A stretch of 49,911 bases of DNA, from assembly GCF_003966125.1 (NCBI RefSeq), contig NZ_RXMA01000031.1, positions 1 to 49,911 on the forward strand, given 5' to 3'. The notes under the pieces were generated by a model, which ran no database searches, was not told the origin of the DNA, and saw only the letters and a list, made by a program, of their open reading frames with translations. This DNA is from Azospirillum griseum (GTDB taxonomy: Bacteria; Pseudomonadota; Alphaproteobacteria; Azospirillales; Azospirillaceae). Shown here piece by piece: positions 43,262 to 49,911 of this stretch; the stretch's first letter is position 1, and each line of letters begins with the position of its first letter. The translations under genes were made by a program, and so were the position numbers.

Positions 43262-44509
43262 ATGGCACCGCCCAGCAACCCGGTGCGCCGCGCGTTCCGG
43301 AACCGGAACTATGCCCTCTACACCCTGGGGAACGGGGTGTCGCTGGTCGGCACCTGGGTGCAACGGATCGCCGTGGGCTGGCTGATGTGGCGGATGACCC
43401 AATCCGAAGGGTGGCTGGGTGCCATCGCTTTTGCGGATCTGTTCCCCACGGTTCTGGTCGGCCCCTTCGGCGGGGTTCTGGCCGACCGGCTCGATCGTTT
43501 GCGGTTGTTGAAGACAAGTCAGGTGTTGATGCTGGTGCAATCCGTTGCGCTGTTCCTGCTGACCGTCGCCGATGGCATCACCCCCGTGTCGCTGTTTGTG
43601 CTGACCGCCATCGGCGGTGTCTTCAACGCCTTGAACCAACCCGCGCGCCTGGCGTTGATTTCCCGTCTGGTGGACCGCGACACGATGGCTGCGGCGGTGG
43701 CCATTAACGCCACCGTGTTCAACATCGCCCGCTTCCTTGGGCCGGCCCTGGCCGGGATCATCATCGTGGTCAGCGATGTGGCACCAGCCTTTGCCATCAA
43801 CGCCACCAGCTTTGTCGTCTATCTTGCCATCCTGGCGCGGTTCCGGTTGCCGCCACAACCACCCTCCTTGCCGCGATCCCCCCGGATCCTGGCCGAAATC
43901 GGCGAAGGCATCCTCTACGCCGCTCGCCATCCGGGGATGGGGCCGCTGTTCCATTTGCTGATGGTCGGCTGCATCGCCGCCCGCCCAGTGGCTGAATTGC
44001 TGCCCGGTTTTGCCGATCGCGTGTTCCACGCGGGAGCAACCGGGTTGGCCATGATGACCGCAGCGGTTGGTGTCGGTGCGGTCGCGGGGGGGATCTGGAT
44101 GGCCGGGCGGGCGAGGCCCGAGGGGTTGATCGACCTCGTCTTTGCCGGAACCACGGTGATGGGGATTTCCATCATTCTGTTCGCGCTGGCGGACCGCCTT
44201 GTGGTTGCGCTCTGCACGCTGGTTGTGGCGGGCGCTGCGATGGTGGTGAGCAGCATTGGCACCCAGACCTTGATCCAGCTTTCGGTCGAACCCAACGTGC
44301 GCGGCCGGGTTCTCAGCCTGTATGGCCTGATCTATCGCGGCGGCCCGGCCTTGGGTGCCCTCGTCGCCGGACTCGTGGCCGAACACACGGAATTGACATG
44401 GCCGATCATGGTTGGTGCCGGGGTGTCCACCGCTTGCGGCCTGTGGCTTTGGCGGCGGCGACGCATCATGGTCCGATCACTGGTGCCACCCCGCCACAGT
44501 CTGGATTGA
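43262..44509 (+). CDS. MFS transporter (EntS-like exporter family)
   Basis: A 415-residue major facilitator with about 12 hydrophobic segments. RRAFRNRNYALYTLGNGVSLVGTWVQRIAVGWL at the start and FGGVLADRLDRLRLLK near residue 73 (the loop 2-3 motif) resemble the EntS/MFS_3 family. AGGAG precedes ATGs 43259 and 43262; 43262 has the better spacing, and ATG 43220 is a further possibility. It follows the binding protein across a stem-loop and probably shares IclR-type control. Efflux of a catabolic product or of the compound itself is an inference. Confidence 0.85.
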   Translation: MAPPSNPVRRAFRNRNYALYTLGNGVSLVGTWVQRIAVGWLMWRMTQSEGWLGAIAFADLFPTVLVGPFGGVLADRLDRLRLLKTSQVLMLVQSVALFLLTVADGITPVSLFVLTAIGGVFNALNQPARLALISRLVDRDTMAAAVAINATVFNIARFLGPALAGIIIVVSDVAPAFAINATSFVVYLAILARFRLPPQPPSLPRSPRILAEIGEGILYAARHPGMGPLFHLLMVGCIAARPVAELLPGFADRVFHAGATGLAMMTAAVGVGAVAGGIWMAGRARPEGLIDLVFAGTTVMGISIILFALADRLVVALCTLVVAGAAMVVSSIGTQTLIQLSVEPNVRGRVLSLYGLIYRGGPALGALVAGLVAEHTELTWPIMVGAGVSTACGLWLWRRRRIMVRSLVPPRHSLD

Positions 44510-44551
44510 CGATGGATCGCCACGGCGGTCGGCGGAATCCCCACCAAGATC

Positions 44552-44588
44552 GGTTCGACTGATAAACCGTTGGTTTGTTTTGTTGACA
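44552..44588 (+). promoter_or_regulatory. IclR-regulon promoter 3 (porin)
   Basis: GGTTCGACTGATAAACC (44552-44568) then TTGGTTTGTT and TTGACAG (44583-44588), with TATCAG 17 bp further as a possible -10. Centre to TTGACA is 23 bp. The porin ATG at 44842 gives a long A/T-rich leader, which also holds the inverted repeat TCTGA-AA-TCAGA (44672-44683). Confidence 0.7.
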
Positions 44589-44841
44589 GGGGGACCTGCT
44601 CCCCGTATCAGGGCGATCAAGACGATGAGAGAAAACCTCAAACAGTCTGATCATCATTACAAAAATTGATCTCTGAAATCAGAAATGATCAGGATGAAAT
44701 TCCTGCATTCCTAAGTATTGCTCAAACAAAACTCGTCCTAAGCGCGCATCAGTCACCGCAACAAAACATTATTTTGGCAATTTCCCTGGATTGGGATCGT
44801 CGCCGCTGTCCCAACACAAAAAATTAAGGAGATGGTAAACC

Positions 44842-46032
44842 ATGAAACATGCATCATGGGGAAAAATCGCGACCGGCGTGGCCATTGCGGCCAGCCTGGA
44901 GTGCGGCAGCGCCAGCGCTCAGAAATTCGACTTGAAGATCAGCGGCGATGTGTACAGCGAATTCGCCTTTGTCTCTTCGGATAAGGATTCCGGTCTGCGC
45001 GCAACGGAAATGACCAACCGGTTCCGTTTGGTCTTCCAACCGATCGCCAAAGCCGACAACGGTCTTGAATACGGGGCGCGGTTGCGCATCCGTGCGGCCG
45101 CAGCGGATCGAACCATCGACAACGATCGAGCCTTTTTGTTTGCCAACGGATCGTTCGGCACGATCCAGGCGGGCTTGAACAGTGGTTTGGGGGGCGCAAC
45201 GCTGCTCTACTATCAGGCACCGCTCGACTATCAGCTTCTGACGCTGACCGACGACGCCATCAGCTTCATTTCTGCGCAAACCGTGACCGGCAACGTGGTG
45301 CGGGGGGCGGACACGGCATCGGCGCTGACCTTCAACACCTTGACGGCACGCTACCCGTCGCCCAACGGCACCACGACCAAACTGACCTACTATTCCCCCA
45401 GCTTCTCCGGGGTCCAGGCCGCCTTCACCTACACCCCGCGTTCCGACAGTTCCAACACCGACGTGAACCGCGTCAAAACGGTGGACGCAGGCCCCACCGC
45501 CGCGCAGCGTGTCTTCATGGACATCGTGGAATCCGCGCTGATCTATGATGGCAAGTGGGACAACTGGTATGTGAAGGCCAACGCCCACATGGCGTTCGGG
45601 CGGCCAGCCGACAGCAGCACCAACCCGGCCGGCTTCAAACCCCTGCGCGTTTGGGAAATGGGTGGTCAGGTTGGCTATGGCCCCTGGTCGGTTGGCGGTG
45701 GCTATCTGAGTTCCGGGGAGAGCGGCCAGTCAAAGGCGTCGGCAGCGCGCCGTGCCAATGGCAGTGTCTGGCACGCCGCCGCGCAATACAGCGCGGCCCC
45801 ATGGACGGTTGGCTTCGGGTATCAGCGCGGCGTCGATGCGGGCAGCCTCGCCGTGGCGGGCAGCCGGAAACTGGATCTGTATGACGTGGGCTTCATGTAC
45901 CAGATCGCCCCGGGCCTGCGGGCCGGTGCCCAATACAACTACTACAAAGCGGTGTCTGACCAGACAACACGCACGCTGGATCGCAACGACAAAGGGTCAG
46001 TCGTCATGATCCGCTCCGCTCTGACCTTCTGA
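44842..46032 (+). CDS. Gram-negative porin
   Basis: A 396-residue outer-membrane porin. Residues 1-26 are a signal peptide (GVAIAASLECGSASAQ). The mature protein has alternating beta strands (FDLKISGDVYSEFAFV, FATLRIGL-like stretches) and ends in Phe (IRSALTF), the outer-membrane assembly signal. TAAGGAGATGG precedes ATG 44842. It has its own promoter with an IclR-regulon palindrome, so it is probably co-induced with the Opp-type importer to admit the same compound. A long A/T-rich leader precedes it. Confidence 0.9.
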   Translation: MKHASWGKIATGVAIAASLECGSASAQKFDLKISGDVYSEFAFVSSDKDSGLRATEMTNRFRLVFQPIAKADNGLEYGARLRIRAAAADRTIDNDRAFLFANGSFGTIQAGLNSGLGGATLLYYQAPLDYQLLTLTDDAISFISAQTVTGNVVRGADTASALTFNTLTARYPSPNGTTTKLTYYSPSFSGVQAAFTYTPRSDSSNTDVNRVKTVDAGPTAAQRVFMDIVESALIYDGKWDNWYVKANAHMAFGRPADSSTNPAGFKPLRVWEMGGQVGYGPWSVGGGYLSSGESGQSKASAARRANGSVWHAAAQYSAAPWTVGFGYQRGVDAGSLAVAGSRKLDLYDVGFMYQIAPGLRAGAQYNYYKAVSDQTTRTLDRNDKGSVVMIRSALTF

Positions 46033-46078
46033 TCGCGCGCCTACGTCCGCGTCGTTCCCTCGGTTCCTGGCAAAGTCT

Positions 46079-46109
46079 GGCGGTGGGCGTGGCTTTGGCG
46101 CCCGCCGTC
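46079..46109. terminator. Terminator between porin and LysR genes
   Basis: Stem GGCGGTGGGCG ... CGCCCGCCGTC with G-U pairs, 9-nt loop, followed by TCTCTTT. It lies between two convergent genes (stops at 46032 and 46118). Confidence 0.6.
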
Positions 46110-46117
46110 TCTTTGCG

Positions 46118-47032
46118 TCAGCGCTTGGCCACACGCTCGTCCGTTGACGGCCGCTCGAACCGGACCTCCGCCTGCACCAGTTCCCGCATCGCGTCAAGAA
46201 TGGCGCGGTAGTCGTCGCTGCGCCAGTGAAAGAAATAGGCCAGGCTCGACAATTCGGGTTCACTGCGCAGCCGCCGCAACCGTTGCGAACCGACAAAGCC
46301 GTCAGCCCAGCCGCGCGGCAGCAACCCAAAGCCAAGCCCTTCACGGATCAGTCCGGCAACCGCCTCCCAATGGTTGCAGACGATCCGCTCACCAGGCACA
46401 ACACCGCGTTCGCGCAGCCAGTCGTGCAGCAAACGGGTCGCTCCCGACCCTGCGGGAAGACAGACCAGCGGCATCGTTTCAAACAGGCGCTGGTCCACCT
46501 CCTGGACATCCGGCGCGGCCTCCGTCGCCGCGTACCATGTGAACCCCGCCTCGCCGATCCAGCGCGAGGAAATCGCGCTGTTGGAAGAGCGCCCCGCAAC
46601 CACGGCGAAATCCAACTCCCCATCCACCAGCCGCTGCTCCAGCAATTGGCCGATCCCGATGAACAGCTCGACCGTCAGCCGGGGGTGATGCGTCTTGATG
46701 CTGCGCACCAGATGTGGAAGCCAGGTCAGGGCGGTCAGTTCGCCGACACCGATCCGGCAGGTTCCCTCCAGATCCAGGGCTTGGCGCATATCGCTCCTGA
46801 GCTTCTCCGCTGCGGTGAGCAATTCCCGCGCCCTGGGGACCAGAACGGTTCCGGCATCGGTCAGGACCGCACGGTTCCGGCTGCGGTCGAACAACTCCTG
46901 GCCCAACGACGCCTCAAGCTCTGCAATGCGTTTGGACAGCGACGACACCGAGAGGTGCACCTTGCGCGCCGCCATCGCAAAGCTGGTGCAGGTGGCCGCC
47001 CAATAGAACGCTTCGAGCTGTTTCAACGTCAT
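46118..47032 (-). CDS. LysR-family transcriptional regulator
   Basis: A 304-residue LysR protein with an N-terminal HTH (MTLKQLEAFYWAATCTSFAM, then VSSLSKRIAELEASLGQELF) and a C-terminal LysR substrate-binding domain (about residues 90-290: RIGVGELTALTWLPHLVRS, DFAVVAGRS). I chose ATG 47032 with GGGGAGG upstream; the frame is open further upstream through the divergent promoter. It is divergent from an alpha-hydroxy-acid dehydrogenase gene and presumably regulates it. Its effector is unknown but may be the hydroxy acid. Confidence 0.88.
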   Translation of the reverse strand: MTLKQLEAFYWAATCTSFAMAARKVHLSVSSLSKRIAELEASLGQELFDRSRNRAVLTDAGTVLVPRARELLTAAEKLRSDMRQALDLEGTCRIGVGELTALTWLPHLVRSIKTHHPRLTVELFIGIGQLLEQRLVDGELDFAVVAGRSSNSAISSRWIGEAGFTWYAATEAAPDVQEVDQRLFETMPLVCLPAGSGATRLLHDWLRERGVVPGERIVCNHWEAVAGLIREGLGFGLLPRGWADGFVGSQRLRRLRSEPELSSLAYFFHWRSDDYRAILDAMRELVQAEVRFERPSTDERVAKR

Positions 47033-47074
47033 CGTCTTCCCAACCTCCCCTGCATGGTCCACCGTCGCCCCAAT

Positions 47075-47121
47075 GTTCGATTTAAGCGAACATATGAGCC
47101 GAAGTAAATTCGCTATACCGA
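47075..47121. promoter_or_regulatory. Candidate LysR operators
   Basis: GTTCG-ATTTAAG-CGAAC (47075-47091) is a perfect palindrome. A second, TTCG-CTATAC-CGAA (47108-47121), lies 30 bp further. Both lie in the 142-bp spacer between the divergent LysR and dehydrogenase genes, and share the TTCG...CGAA arms expected of a LysR recognition/activation pair. Confidence 0.55.
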
Positions 47122-47174
47122 AAAATTGGAACCGCCAATAATGGGCGCATCGACCCATTCATGGTATCCCACCC

Positions 47175-48455
47175 ATGCCCGACGCAGCCCCCCGGACCGG
47201 CAGATCGCACACGCGCATGCTGGCCTTGAACGATTTTGAAATCGCCGCGAAACGCCTGCTCCCCCGCACGATTTTCGGCTATGTCTCCGGCGGTGTGGAG
47301 GACAACCAGTCGCTTCGCGACAACCGGGCGGCCTTTGCCGAACACGGTCTGGTTCCCCGCGTCCTGGTTGATGTGTCGCAGCGCAGCCAATCGGTCACGC
47401 TGTTTGGCCGGACCTATGACAGCCCTTTCGGGATCGCGCCCATGGGATTGTCGGCGCTGTCGGCCTATCGCGGTGACATCGCCATGGCCTGCGCCGCCCG
47501 CGCCACCAACGTCCCGATGATCCTCAGCGGCTCTTCCCTGATCCCGCTTGAGGATGTCATCAGGGCGGCTCCGGAAACCTGGTTCCAGGCCTACCTGCCC
47601 GGCAACGCGGAACGGATCGACGCCCTGCTCGACCGGGTTGGCGCCGCCGGGGTCCGCACGCTGGTGCTGACCGTCGATATCCCGGTCTATGGCAACCGCG
47701 AGAACAACATTCGCAACGGCTTCTCAACACCGCTGCGCCCCAGCCTGCGGTTGGCCTGGGATGGGGTCACGCATCCGCGCTGGCTCCTCGGCACCTTTCT
47801 GCACACGCTGGTGCGCCATGGCATGCCGCATTTTGAGAATTCCTTTGCGGAGCGTGGCGCGCCGGTGCTGTCACCCAATGTGTTGCGCGACTTCACAGGA
47901 CGCGATCACCTGAACTGGCGGCACGTCGATCAGATTCGCCGCCGCTGGAAAGGGGAGTTGATTCTCAAGGGCGTGCTGAACGTCGCCGACGCGCGGATGG
48001 CGCGCGAGCATGGTGCCGATGGCGTCATCGTCTCCAACCATGGGGGGCGACAGCTGGATGGCGCGCTGTCGCCGCTGCGGGTCTTGCCGGACATCGTGTC
48101 AGCGCTCGGCGCGTATCCCGTCATGATGGATGGTGGCATCCGCCGAGGCACCGATGTCGTCAAGGCGTTGGCGCTGGGGGCAACGTTCGTCTTTGTCGGT
48201 CGTCCCTTCGCCTATGCGGCGGCCATCGGTGGCCAGGCGGGTGTGGAGCACGCCATCCGCCTGCTGCGCGAGGAGGTTGATCGCGACATGGCGCTGCTCG
48301 GCGTCAGCGGCTGTGGCGAGCTGGGACCTGAACTGCTGTTCCGCGCCACCCCTGGTGCCATCCACCCGGCGACGCCACCGGTTTCCGACACGTCCATGCC
48401 CGCGCGCATCAACGGGTCGACCGCCTGCCTTGCGGCCACCTCGGCCCCTGTGTAG
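47175..48455 (+). CDS. FMN-dependent alpha-hydroxy-acid dehydrogenase
   Basis: A 426-residue enzyme of the lactate/mandelate/glycolate oxidase family. SNHGGRQLDGA (PS00557-like) near residue 280 contains the catalytic His and Arg, DGGIRRGTDVVKALALGA binds the FMN phosphate, and TVDIPVYGNRENNIRNGF is the mobile region. It oxidises an L-2-hydroxy acid to the 2-oxo acid, most likely linked to the respiratory chain. ATG 47175 has no clear ribosome-binding site; ATG 47217 is an alternative. It is followed after 95 bp by a NitT/TauT-type binding protein, so the transporter may bring in its substrate or a precursor. Confidence 0.87.
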   Translation: MPDAAPRTGRSHTRMLALNDFEIAAKRLLPRTIFGYVSGGVEDNQSLRDNRAAFAEHGLVPRVLVDVSQRSQSVTLFGRTYDSPFGIAPMGLSALSAYRGDIAMACAARATNVPMILSGSSLIPLEDVIRAAPETWFQAYLPGNAERIDALLDRVGAAGVRTLVLTVDIPVYGNRENNIRNGFSTPLRPSLRLAWDGVTHPRWLLGTFLHTLVRHGMPHFENSFAERGAPVLSPNVLRDFTGRDHLNWRHVDQIRRRWKGELILKGVLNVADARMAREHGADGVIVSNHGGRQLDGALSPLRVLPDIVSALGAYPVMMDGGIRRGTDVVKALALGATFVFVGRPFAYAAAIGGQAGVEHAIRLLREEVDRDMALLGVSGCGELGPELLFRATPGAIHPATPPVSDTSMPARINGSTACLAATSAPV

Positions 48456-48550
48456 CGGACGAACGACGCTCCAACAGCAACCGCATCATCGCATCAACCG
48501 CCCGAACCGGGCGGCATGAAGAAGCATTTCCGAGTTACAGGGAGAGAATC

Positions 48551-49525
48551 ATGGTCAAAAACAGACTGTTGACCGTTGCTGTCGCAGCGGCGGTTGTCAC
48601 GTCATCCCCCGTGGCGGCGGCGGATTTGGTCCGCTTGGGCAATCTCAAATTCGCGCATTTCGGGGCCATCGCCTACATGAAGGAAATTGCCCCGAAATAT
48701 GACCTGCGGATCGACGAACGCCTGTTCGCAAAGGGCATCGACATCCTGCCGGCCATTGTCGCGGGCGAGATCGACATGGCGGCGAGCGGGGCGGACGCCG
48801 CCGTGGCCGGTCGCGCTTCGGGCGTGCCAATCTATGCGGTGGCCGGGTTCGCAAAAGGCGGTGCCCGCATCGTCGCCCGCCCGGACGCCGGGATCAAAAG
48901 CATCGCCGACCTGAAGGGCAAGAAGGTCGGTGTGGCCCGTGGTGGGGCGCAGGAGTTGTTGCTGCTGGCCGAACTGGCCAAGCATGGCTTGAGCTGGTCT
49001 GATCGGACGGGAAAGGACGTGCAGATCATCTACATGGCCTTTCCCGATCTCAACCAGGCGATCGCGGCGGGCAGCATCGACGCGATGTCCCAGTCCGAGC
49101 CGCAGTCAAGTCAGGCGATCAACAAGGGGTTCGGTGTCGAGGTGATCAAGCCCTACGACACCGAACTCGGTTCGCCGGTGCGAACCCTGGTGCTCACCGA
49201 AAGCCTCTACAAGACCAGGCCCGACGTGGCGGAGCGGGTGCTGCGATGCTTCGTCGAGGCAACCGCAACCTTCATCGCCAATCCCGATCTGGCGCAAGCC
49301 TATGTCGTTGACAAGATATTCAAGGGGCAAATCACCAAACAGGATTACCAGGACGCCATCGGCAATTCGGAATTCACGTATGATTTGACGGTGGAACACA
49401 TCCAAATCACCACGGATCTGATGCAGAAATACGGTGTCGGTCGGATGGAAAAGCCACCCAAGGCCGAGGAGTGGGTCAAGCTTGACCTTCTGGCCAAAGC
49501 CAAAGCCGCGCTCCACGTCAACTGA
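48551..49525 (+). CDS. NitT/TauT-type ABC transporter substrate-binding protein (NMT1/SsuA-like)
   Basis: A 324-residue exported protein. Residues 1-24 are a signal peptide (VAVAAAVVTSSPVAAA). The mature protein has YAVAGFAKGGARIVARPDAG, IADLKGKKVGVARGGAQELL and QSEPQSSQAINKGFG, as in NMT1/SsuA/TauA receptors for sulfonates, nitrate, thiamine precursors and related compounds. GGGAGAG precedes ATG 48551. The permease gene starts 19 bp after its stop. Confidence 0.88.
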   Translation: MVKNRLLTVAVAAAVVTSSPVAAADLVRLGNLKFAHFGAIAYMKEIAPKYDLRIDERLFAKGIDILPAIVAGEIDMAASGADAAVAGRASGVPIYAVAGFAKGGARIVARPDAGIKSIADLKGKKVGVARGGAQELLLLAELAKHGLSWSDRTGKDVQIIYMAFPDLNQAIAAGSIDAMSQSEPQSSQAINKGFGVEVIKPYDTELGSPVRTLVLTESLYKTRPDVAERVLRCFVEATATFIANPDLAQAYVVDKIFKGQITKQDYQDAIGNSEFTYDLTVEHIQITTDLMQKYGVGRMEKPPKAEEWVKLDLLAKAKAALHVN

Positions 49526-49544
49526 ACATCCGGAACCCGCGACC

Positions 49545-49911
49545 ATGGCCAACCTCTCGTCACGTCCATTGACACCCTTCACCATTCTTCGTGGCGCGGT
49601 GGTCCCGCTCCTCTTCGTCGCCTTCTGGCAGGCGCTGTCCTCCTCCGGCCTGATCAACCCGGTGGTGCTGCCCTCCCCGGTGGCGGTGGTGGTGCGCTGG
49701 TGGGCCTATCTGCTGCCATCCGAAGCCTATGATCCGGCGCAATCGGGCTGGTTCCTGTGGGCGCTGTCGGGCGAGATGCTGACCGACGCCTGGTCCAGCC
49801 TCTACCGCGTCGTGCTGGGATTTGCCGTCGGGGCCGGGCTGGCCCTGCCGCTGGGGCTGGTGATGGGAACCAGCGAGCGCGCCTATGGGCTGATGGACCC
49901 GCTGTTGCAGG
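49545..49911 (+). CDS. NitT/TauT-type ABC transporter permease (partial, runs off right edge)
   Basis: At least 122 codons from ATG 49545 to the right edge. The product begins MANLSSRPLTPFTILRG, with a first hydrophobic segment VVPLLFVAFWQALSSSGLI. LPSPVAVVVRWWAYLLPS then LTDAWSSLYRVVLGFAVGAGLALPLGLVMG match SsuC/TauC permeases. It forms the channel for the binding protein just upstream. The ATPase gene is presumably beyond the window. Confidence 0.88.
   Translation, partial: MANLSSRPLTPFTILRGAVVPLLFVAFWQALSSSGLINPVVLPSPVAVVVRWWAYLLPSEAYDPAQSGWFLWALSGEMLTDAWSSLYRVVLGFAVGAGLALPLGLVMGTSERAYGLMDPLLQ

Overview
The window looks like chromosomal or chromid DNA of a high-GC alphaproteobacterium, most like Azospirillum and its relatives in the Rhodospirillales. 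The evidence is the strong G/C third-position bias, the many ABC and tripartite-tricarboxylate (TTT) transporters, the Lrp, IclR, LysR and GntR regulators, and the gene types present. The assignment rests on general resemblance. I see no rRNA, tRNA, CRISPR array or phage genes.

Layout. (1) 1-10548 is a surface-protein locus. A giant repeat protein on the minus strand starts at 7345 and runs off the left edge. It has five FG-GAP/VCBS-like calcium loops followed by about 80 repeats of 26 residues. Just upstream in the same operon is a TIGR03032-type gene, and divergent from it is a TPR/glycosyltransferase-like gene. (2) 10577-17294 is a cassette bounded by two 93-bp direct repeats (86/93 identical). 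It holds a truncated fumC, a fumarase/aspartase-superfamily lyase and a TctC receptor on the minus strand, and a GntR/LacI-type regulator, TctB, TctA and a truncated malic enzyme on the plus strand. An IS5-family transposase remnant lies at the right end. The gene set fits uptake of a polycarboxylate, cleavage that releases fumarate, and conversion to malate and pyruvate. (3) 17389-24207 holds two small paralogous exported proteins, an SDR oxidoreductase, a chemoreceptor, an Lrp/AsnC regulator, and arginase with ornithine cyclodeaminase (arginine to ornithine to proline). (4) 24380-30021 holds a caspase-like protein, a TyrR/PhhR-type sigma54 activator divergent from a methionine gamma-lyase gene, and a glycine-zipper lipoprotein. 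The regulator-lyase intergenic region has three TyrR-box-like palindromes and a well-formed -24/-12 promoter.

(5) 30053-46032 is the most striking part. An eight-gene minus-strand operon encodes an esterase, OppBCDF-type permease and ATPases, an M28-like protein, a CocE/NonD hydrolase and an MmgE/PrpD protein. It is divergent from an IclR regulator, a dipeptide-type binding protein, an MFS transporter and a porin. Three promoters in this block (operon/iclR, binding protein, porin) share one layout: a 17-bp GGTT/AACC palindrome whose centre lies 23-24 bp upstream of a TTGACAG -35-like element. This defines a candidate IclR regulon linking outer-membrane entry, periplasmic capture, ABC import and hydrolysis of an unidentified, probably peptide- or ester-like compound. 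(6) 46118-49911 holds a LysR regulator, an FMN-dependent alpha-hydroxy-acid dehydrogenase, and the start of a NitT/TauT-type ABC transporter whose permease is cut by the window end.
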